DNA of 31,572 nucleotides. Source: Trichomonas tenax. Lineage: Eukaryota; Parabasalia; Trichomonadida; Trichomonadidae. Below, piece by piece: positions 26,156-31,572 of this stretch (its first letter is position 1; each line of letters opens with the position of its first letter). The translations under genes and the position numbers were made by a program. The stretch lies in the NCBI GenBank assembly GCA_023091735.1, contig JALKBU010000597.1, forward strand, positions 1 through 31,572, given 5' to 3'. Below the pieces are notes generated by a model. It had not been told where the DNA came from, searched no databases, and worked only from the letters and a program-made list of their open reading frames with translations.

Positions 26156-26550
26156 ATATGTTATAATAAACCATATTTTAAAAAGTGGATAAGGTTAAAA
26201 GTCACCTTTTTCACAATTTATTTGACACCGTTTACATTAATAAAATAGTATATATGATACTAATTATTTTTTCATCGTTTTTATTTTTGAATACTTTATT
26301 TTTATTAATCAATAATTTCAGCAAATTCATTGGGAGGCTATGAGTATAAGTTGGTGTATCACATTAAAAACATGTAATATGTGCATTCATCTATGTATAT
26401 TGTCGTCTCCGCAATGATTTCGTGTATTTATAAATTACGATACTGAACAATTATTCAATTAGGAGCTTGTATTATTTGTAATATATTACTATGTTGTTGG
26501 CATGTGATATATTTATAATAAATATTTCTATTTACTCAATAATAATCTGA

Positions 26551-26685
26551 TATCAAATTGTTAATGAAAAATATGAAACGATATTATATATGTTTAATAC
26601 TGCAACTATGTATGGCATCACATAAGAGTTATATCTGCCCATACATGTTTGATCTGGTTCTGACCCCAGAGTTGATACACTTCTC
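26551..26685 (-). repeat. Dispersed terminal repeat, copy 3 (inverted, shorter)
   Basis: Reverse complement of the outer ~135 bp of copies 1 and 2. It lacks one 9-bp tandem unit and has small differences around GCAACTATG, where the other copies have TTGTAAAG on the opposite strand. Confidence 0.9.
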
Positions 26686-26976
26686 AAAAAAAGGACTCTC
26701 AATGTTGTCCTTATTTGAATGTTGTATAGGTATAATGGTTTGAGATATAGATATTTGTGCAAAAATTAAGCAGAATCGTGCAAGTCTGTATATTTTTGAG
26801 ATACTATAGAGTGTGTAACAACTCTGTTGATTATCAACATGTTTGTTGATAAGAAAATGCTTTAAAGTATTATCAAAATGATCACTTTTCTTTAATAACA
26901 ACGCTTCATCCAGTACATTGATGAGCTGGAAGAAATTGACAAAAAAACACTTAATCTCAATCAATATTTTCTTCAT
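26629..26976 (-). CDS. Hypothetical protein ending in the repeat
   Basis: 115 codons from the ATG at 26976. The frame is open 20 codons further upstream but only from a non-ATG codon. The first ~95 residues are helical with long hydrophobic runs (KCFFVNFFQLINVLDEALLL, then YTLYSISKIYRLARFCLIF). The last ~15 residues (INSGVRTRSNMYGQI) come from the terminal repeat, so the natural 3' end was replaced by the element. No family recognised. Probably a truncated gene. Confidence 0.3.
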   Translation of the reverse strand: MKKILIEIKCFFVNFFQLINVLDEALLLKKSDHFDNTLKHFLINKHVDNQQSCYTLYSISKIYRLARFCLIFAQISISQTIIPIQHSNKDNIESPFFEKCINSGVRTRSNMYGQI

Positions 26977-27154
26977 TTTGACGTTGCGTGACTCTGCAAC
27001 TTCATTTTGGATTTTTAGAGTCACATAAAAACACAAAGTTCAAAACCTTTCTCAGTTGAATGCCAATCATGCCCACTTTTCACCAACACATGATGAGAAG
27101 GACAAATATAAGTGTATTTAACAACTAAAACGAACAATTATTTATTTAAAAAAA

Positions 27155-30058
27155 TCACATTAAAAGAGGAGATAAGATCCTATTCCTTTTTTCATCTTCA
27201 CCAATGAATTCTTTAACTGCCTGCTTCGTATTCTCATTCCTCTGTACTAACAATTTCTGAGCCTCGAACAACTCCTGAGTCTTTTTAAGTGAAATTCCCA
27301 TTCTTGTTCTGATTTCCTGTGTCGCGCAGAACAACATGCAGCTTAAGAGGATGTCCTGCTTATCAATTTCCGCGTCTGTGCAGCCGTCTTTGAAGTTCTC
27401 GAAGTGGAGATCCACCATCTCTCCATTCTCTTCGAAATCATCAAGCTCGATGACATTCATCGTTTGCATGAGTTGCTCCTTGAGTTCGTCAATCATCTGG
27501 AACTGTCCGATGCTCACCCATATTAATTGACACATGCTGATAGCGAAAGGCCTTGTTGATTCTCTATGTGTGTAAATATACTCCCACCATCCCCTTATTG
27601 TTTCAACATTCTCGAGGATCTTCTCGCGAGGGATTAATCTCTTTGTTATGTGGAGAGTGAGCAAATGGGCCTCTTCGCGCAAGAATATTATTGGCAGATC
27701 TGGTTTGAATTGCTCTAACGTGAGATTGAGAACGACTTCGCGCAACTGCTCAGGAAGAACATCGTGTCTTATCATAACCCAGAGGATTCTGAGGCAAACA
27801 TAGATCACACCTTCATCGCAGAGTTCTCCCATGCGGATCAAAGACATTGTGAACCTGAATATCTCTGTTATCTCCGGTGATGGCTTCGTGATGCAGTACG
27901 TGATCTGCTTAAGCATAGCAATCATAAGAGAGATAGAGATGTCTGTTGACTCCGGAGGAACTCCGTCCAACACCTCGAAGTTACCAGAAATGTAGTCAAT
28001 GATGGCGCTGAGACCAAGTTCGCGGATATTATCTGGAAGAGAAGATCCGAACTGACGGAAGATTGTGCTGATGTTAAGCATAACATGGACAACTGTTGAG
28101 ATGTCGGAGCATGTTCTTCCCATGTCTAGCATCATGGAGATGATCTGGTGCGCGTTTTCGTTGTCTAAATGTGGACCAATGACAACGAAGATATCTGCCG
28201 CTGAGTAAACAAGACTTGATTCGGAACTGTTCAACCAGTTGACTCCCACTTCGATAATAAGTTGCGTGAACGAGAATTTGGCAAGTTTTGCGAGCTTTGC
28301 TGCAGCTACGATCGATGTTTGAGCATAGAAGATGTTATCTTCGTTGAAAATGCAGGCTTCGATCTGATCTGAATATTCCAAAGCCGCTTGAGATGCTTCC
28401 TCCGGATATGCTTCAAGAAGGTCTGCAAGATGATTGATTGCGTGTGCGCAAAACTCGATCTCGCCTGTATCAAACAATCTACTGACTACGCCAAATGTCA
28501 ATGGTAATAGTTCATCTCGGATCTCAGAGTTCAAGCAAATGAGTTCAATGCCAATATACAAAGCGCCATCAACAATGTCGAAATCTTCATCTGCGTAAAG
28601 TGGAGCGACAAAATTGGCAATTTCCCACGCATCGGAGTCTGATATGATGAACTCTGTTCTCATCATCTTGAAAACTGCGTAGAGATATGATCCAATGATG
28701 TCGTCTGAAACTTGATGTGCGAGTTGTAATAATGGCATCAAATATCCTTTGATTGTGACGCAAATAACGTCATTGATGTGTATGAGTGCTTGCACAGCTG
28801 TAAATCTGAGATCTGAGTTTTCTGAAATGACAAATGGAATAATTTTCTGTAAAATAAACTCGAAGTTAATAATGCTGAAACCGAAGAATATAGGCATTTC
28901 TCGTACGATTTGACATATTGTTGTCTGAATTAATGAATGCTCTTCAACTGATAAGCAAATATCAACAAATTCCTGAAAATATTCCCAATGTGACACAAAC
29001 CAATTAGGATAGTTTTGCATGAGAGAAAGGAAAATGATCAAACATGTGAGTAAAGCCTGCGGCGAGTTGAGTTGTCTTAATTCTTCAACCTTTTGTATGC
29101 TAAAGTCGCAAATCATTTTGTGATCGAAACAGGCGAAGAGTATATTGAGCAGTTCAACGAATTTATCAATCAAAAGCGCTGTTGTACAAAAATCTGCATC
29201 TAAAATTAAATTAATTAAACTGCTCGTGATCTTAACGCTGTGATCAATCGATATATCTCTGATATTTTTGCCGAACATGAATAAAGGAATCAATCTAAAG
29301 AAAATATTGAGTGATTTATCTGATGCAAATTCGATTGCAACATTCGCAAAATCGTAGAATATTGGTATCTGCGCTGCAATTTCAGAGAAAATGACACCCA
29401 ATTGATTCCAAAAGATGCTATAAAGAGGAAAATCGTATTGTCGTGATTCTTTGGCCATCTCCAAAATTTTAGGGAACATGAACTGAATATCTTCAGCCTG
29501 GTCCGGATACAGCGATGTGTACAAACCAACAAGTTTCAAGAAAACGATTGGAGCCATTTTTGATTTTGCATTATAAAGTTGTTCAGCGTAACCAAAGGTA
29601 AAGCTTGTGTCATTGACAATTGATTGAAGCATTATGTCTTTCTCCAAGTGATCATGGATTTGTATTGCGAGTTCATCAGCGTATTTAATATTTTTCGTTT
29701 TTTCATAAAAATCACGCCACTCTGCGTCGCAGCCCTTCAAGAGACGCATTGGGACAGGTGCAAAGTACTTGAAATCCGCTTCATCGAGATGTTCGATAAG
29801 TTCTGGCAGCATCTGTCGAAGTTGAGTAAGTTTTTCCTGCGAAAATGTTGAAATATTCGTCCTTAGAACAGTCTCCATCATGTTACAGGCCTGAAATTTA
29901 ACCAATGAGACCTGAGATGTTGATAAAAGACTGCTTAATGCGAGGAAAAAGTCGAAAGGGGACTTAATGAGCTCATTGTATATTTCTAAAGCTTGTTCCT
30001 GCTTTTGCTGGTCACCTTCGTTAATGATATTTATAAGATTTTCAACATTAGAAGTCAT
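27155..30058 (-). CDS. Importin-beta-like karyopherin
   Basis: 967 residues from the ATG at 30058. The open frame extends 6 codons upstream, but only from GTG, which is not credible as a start here. Almost entirely helical HEAT-type repeats. The first ~60 residues (NLINIINEGDQQKQEQALEI, then SSLLSTSQVSLVKFQACNMM) have the importin-beta N-terminal pattern: helix with Q-R/Q-x2-AE-L, then helix with variable R-A-L-N. Acidic inner surfaces and the size near 970 fit import or export receptors that bind Ran-GTP and carry cargo through nuclear pores. Which member (importin 7/8, 11/13, transportin or an exportin) cannot be told by eye. No initiator is obvious at the start. The 3' end lies 0.47 kb from the MITE-like element. 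Confidence 0.65.
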   Translation of the reverse strand: MTSNVENLINIINEGDQQKQEQALEIYNELIKSPFDFFLALSSLLSTSQVSLVKFQACNMMETVLRTNISTFSQEKLTQLRQMLPELIEHLDEADFKYFAPVPMRLLKGCDAEWRDFYEKTKNIKYADELAIQIHDHLEKDIMLQSIVNDTSFTFGYAEQLYNAKSKMAPIVFLKLVGLYTSLYPDQAEDIQFMFPKILEMAKESRQYDFPLYSIFWNQLGVIFSEIAAQIPIFYDFANVAIEFASDKSLNIFFRLIPLFMFGKNIRDISIDHSVKITSSLINLILDADFCTTALLIDKFVELLNILFACFDHKMICDFSIQKVEELRQLNSPQALLTCLIIFLSLMQNYPNWFVSHWEYFQEFVDICLSVEEHSLIQTTICQIVREMPIFFGFSIINFEFILQKIIPFVISENSDLRFTAVQALIHINDVICVTIKGYLMPLLQLAHQVSDDIIGSYLYAVFKMMRTEFIISDSDAWEIANFVAPLYADEDFDIVDGALYIGIELICLNSEIRDELLPLTFGVVSRLFDTGEIEFCAHAINHLADLLEAYPEEASQAALEYSDQIEACIFNEDNIFYAQTSIVAAAKLAKLAKFSFTQLIIEVGVNWLNSSESSLVYSAADIFVVIGPHLDNENAHQIISMMLDMGRTCSDISTVVHVMLNISTIFRQFGSSLPDNIRELGLSAIIDYISGNFEVLDGVPPESTDISISLMIAMLKQITYCITKPSPEITEIFRFTMSLIRMGELCDEGVIYVCLRILWVMIRHDVLPEQLREVVLNLTLEQFKPDLPIIFLREEAHLLTLHITKRLIPREKILENVETIRGWWEYIYTHRESTRPFAISMCQLIWVSIGQFQMIDELKEQLMQTMNVIELDDFEENGEMVDLHFENFKDGCTDAEIDKQDILLSCMLFCATQEIRTRMGISLKKTQELFEAQKLLVQRNENTKQAVKEFIGEDEKRNRILSPLLM

Positions 30059-30855
30059 TAAATAAATTATTGTCACGTTTTCGGGCCTCAGAAAATTATA
30101 AAATGTATCGATACGATTTTAATGACGAATTTAGACTCTACATGTGATAATAGAGACGTATTATATAAAAAAATTTACATTAATGGAATTTTATATAAAT
30201 ACCATTTATTAACATATCGGTAAGCATGCGGCGGTTATACGCAAAGTGCCGCATGCTTAATATCGGTGTGTGTTTTATCAAGTTCTGAAATAAAATCCGT
30301 TACAACATTTTCATGATAAAATAATTTTATTTTCAAAAGTGTTCTTTTTTGTCATCCATTTTTAGGTATTTCTAAAATCTAATTAATTCAACATCATTTA
30401 TTATTACTGGCTTACTTGAATCAATTAAAAGTATATAAAATTCGCATAAAATTCAGATGTTGTGAACCAAAATGATTACCTGTAATTCTCATTTTATAGG
30501 TATTAGAGACCATCTATTTGATATTTGGTTGCCAGCAATCTATAAAAGCTGATTTTAATTTCAAAATTTAGTATTTCGTGTTTATGCTTTCAGAACTACA
30601 AATATTCTTAATTACAATATTAAAAGATTTTTATGAAAAAATATTGATTGTTTCATATTTTATAGCACGACTTGTGTACACATTAGATGAGAATATATAG
30701 AACTAATGGAATGATAATGCCTATTGAGAAAAGACGCATTTGTTCATATTTTTGAATGAATCAAATGAAAATACAGATATTTTTTTTGGTTTTATCTCGA
30801 GTGGATACAGAGCACACACATATGCTGCTACTTCTGATGATAAATGGAAAGAAAT
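30059..30855. other. Intergenic upstream of the karyopherin
   Basis: AT-rich, holding the karyopherin promoter region and one GC-rich hairpin (30221-30259). No supported ORF. Confidence 0.5.
30221..30259. other. GC-rich perfect hairpin
   Basis: TAAGCATGCGGC (30221-30232) is exactly complementary to GCCGCATGCTTA (30248-30259), with a 15-base loop. ATATCGG lies on both sides as a short direct repeat (about 30214-30220 and 30260-30266). It is far richer in G+C than its surroundings. It is about 170 bases upstream of the karyopherin start. Confidence 0.85.
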
Positions 30856-31038
30856 TCATGCTCGATCTAAGTGATTCCTCGATTCTCTATAATGGCTTTT
30901 GACAATGGTGTGTTTGCCAAGAATGTTACATTTGCGTGTACTAAAGTAGTAAAATTCGGTTCTATCACTTCCTTCAGCATAATATTCTGCAATTGGAATC
31001 AGCCAAGACCCTGCACCATCGTGTGAAAACATAAACAA
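30856..31038 (-). pseudogene. Short coding relic
   Basis: 60 codons on the minus strand with a protein-like sequence (MFMFSHDGAGSWLIPIAEYY, then GSDRTEFYYFSTRKC) in otherwise AT-rich DNA. After the stop the same frame stays open for about 26 more codons (to about 30780), including EVAAYVCALYPLEIKP. Not recognised. A plus-strand frame (ISSGYRAHTYAATSDDKWKE) overlaps the latter part, so the strand is not certain. Probably a decayed gene fragment. Confidence 0.3.
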
Positions 31039-31363
31039 AATAACTTCTTAGCCAAGGGTATTATAGTGATAATACTGGAATTTGAAAATATATGTGTTTT
31101 CTTCACTAATATTCATATATAGATTCTTTTTACGATTTTTCGTGATAAAAGTTGAGAGAATCTATAAGTTCACTTTTTCAAATATATGCTATAACTTATT
31201 TACATATGTTATAACTTAAATTTGTTCTTTAAAAATTCTCATTCGAATAAAGTATAACAACATAGCCGATTATATCCTAATTGCATAGGATTTAACATCT
31301 AGCACAAAGAGAGACCAGGTTTTTATCAACTTCGGTCATTTGTGGTTGTATTATGTTCGTTAT
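31039..31363. other. AT-rich noncoding stretch
   Basis: No ORF or RNA gene seen between the coding relic and the right-edge repeat. Confidence 0.4.
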
Positions 31364-31572
31364 GAGTCTATGACAAAAGTGAACATCAAAAAGTGACCAG
31401 CGAACCTTAAAGTCACCTTTATAAATGAATCGTCACTTTTTGCGTGGGCAAATTGTCACCTTTATAAAAAGTGTCATAAATATCTTTGTAGTCTAAACAA
31501 TACATCCAGGTTAGTGTTGTTGACGAGCCACAACTCTATCATCAACGAGCATATACCTAATTGGTAAGAAAA
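31364..31572. repeat. Dispersed repeat, copy 2 (runs off the window)
   Basis: Direct copy of 7809-8019. It ends at the window edge, still matching (TACCTAATTGGTAAGAAAA). In the first copy the inverted-arm cassette begins about 45 bases further right, so a related element may start just outside this window. Confidence 0.9.

Larger units (their letters stand above)
25944..26685. mobile_element. MITE-like non-autonomous element
   Basis: The left end (25944 onwards) and the right end (to 26685) are inverted copies of the same ~135-bp terminal sequence, both starting GAGAAGTGTA at the outer tip. Both sides are flanked by at least six A, which could be a 6-bp target duplication as in Maverick/Polinton elements but is low-complexity. 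The ~400-bp interior (26156-26550) has no ORF. The right end carries one 9-bp AGAAGTGTA unit, the left end two. Confidence 0.6.

Noticed and set aside
30059..30076. Six-codon upstream extension of the karyopherin
   Set aside because: It would begin at GTG in a eukaryotic gene. The ATG at 30058 is directly followed by the typical importin-beta N-terminus.
1..31572. CRISPR arrays, operons or bacterial-type ribosome binding sites
   Set aside because: None visible. Gene structure, spacing and families are eukaryotic.

Overview
The window looks like nuclear DNA of a parabasalid protist (trichomonad), most likely Tritrichomonas-like. The evidence is: very AT-rich intergenic DNA, long uninterrupted eukaryotic genes with no visible introns, very short leaders, and trichomonad-type initiators (TCA-pyrimidine-A/T) 8 to 15 bases before several start codons. 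Family content agrees: small R2R3 Myb, divergent Rab, AGC kinase with N-terminal PH-like region, GAF-PDE protein, beta-helix surface protein, DUF3447/ankyrin-type relic, and Maverick/Polinton-like small genes. The species call is inference.

Layout. 1-7.5 kb: tRNA-Met, a type II membrane Fringe-like glycosyltransferase candidate, a Myb factor, a PH-AGC pseudokinase (minus), a Rab-like GTPase, and a coiled-coil protein (minus). 7.8-9.8 kb: a repeat-rich insertion with two near-identical 409-bp arms in inverted orientation. Each arm carries the same promoter, start codon and first 20 codons, facing inward around a 0.9-kb centre. 10-19.3 kb: a large NBAS/Sec39-like tethering subunit (minus), a GAF-array protein ending in a degenerate phosphodiesterase domain, a degenerate 109-bp tandem repeat, and a coiled-coil protein. 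19.6-22.9 kb: tRNA-Lys followed by a graveyard of broken genes and element pieces. These are a frameshifted unknown gene cut by a 212-bp dispersed repeat, two small divergent Maverick-like genes, a tail-fibre-like C-terminal scrap, and an MRH-like pseudogene. 22.9-25.9 kb: ribosomal protein eL33, a beta-helix membrane protein (minus) and a broken DUF3447/ankyrin gene (minus). 25.9-26.7 kb: a MITE-like element whose ends match the 212-bp repeat. 27-30 kb: an importin-beta-like karyopherin (minus). 30-31.6 kb: mostly noncoding, with a GC-rich hairpin, a small coding relic and a second copy of the 7.8-kb repeat at the right edge.

The genes do not form one pathway; they are ordinary, separately transcribed eukaryotic genes. 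The main themes are three signalling proteins with altered active sites (pseudokinase, pseudo-PDE, Rab lacking the switch II Gln), a secretory/endomembrane set (Rab, NBAS-like tether, Golgi-type glycosyltransferase), and two mobile-element neighbourhoods. The best candidates for something new are the 409-bp inverted-arm cassette, which could work as an invertible N-terminal switch, and the Maverick-like relic whose terminal repeat also bounds a short non-autonomous element.
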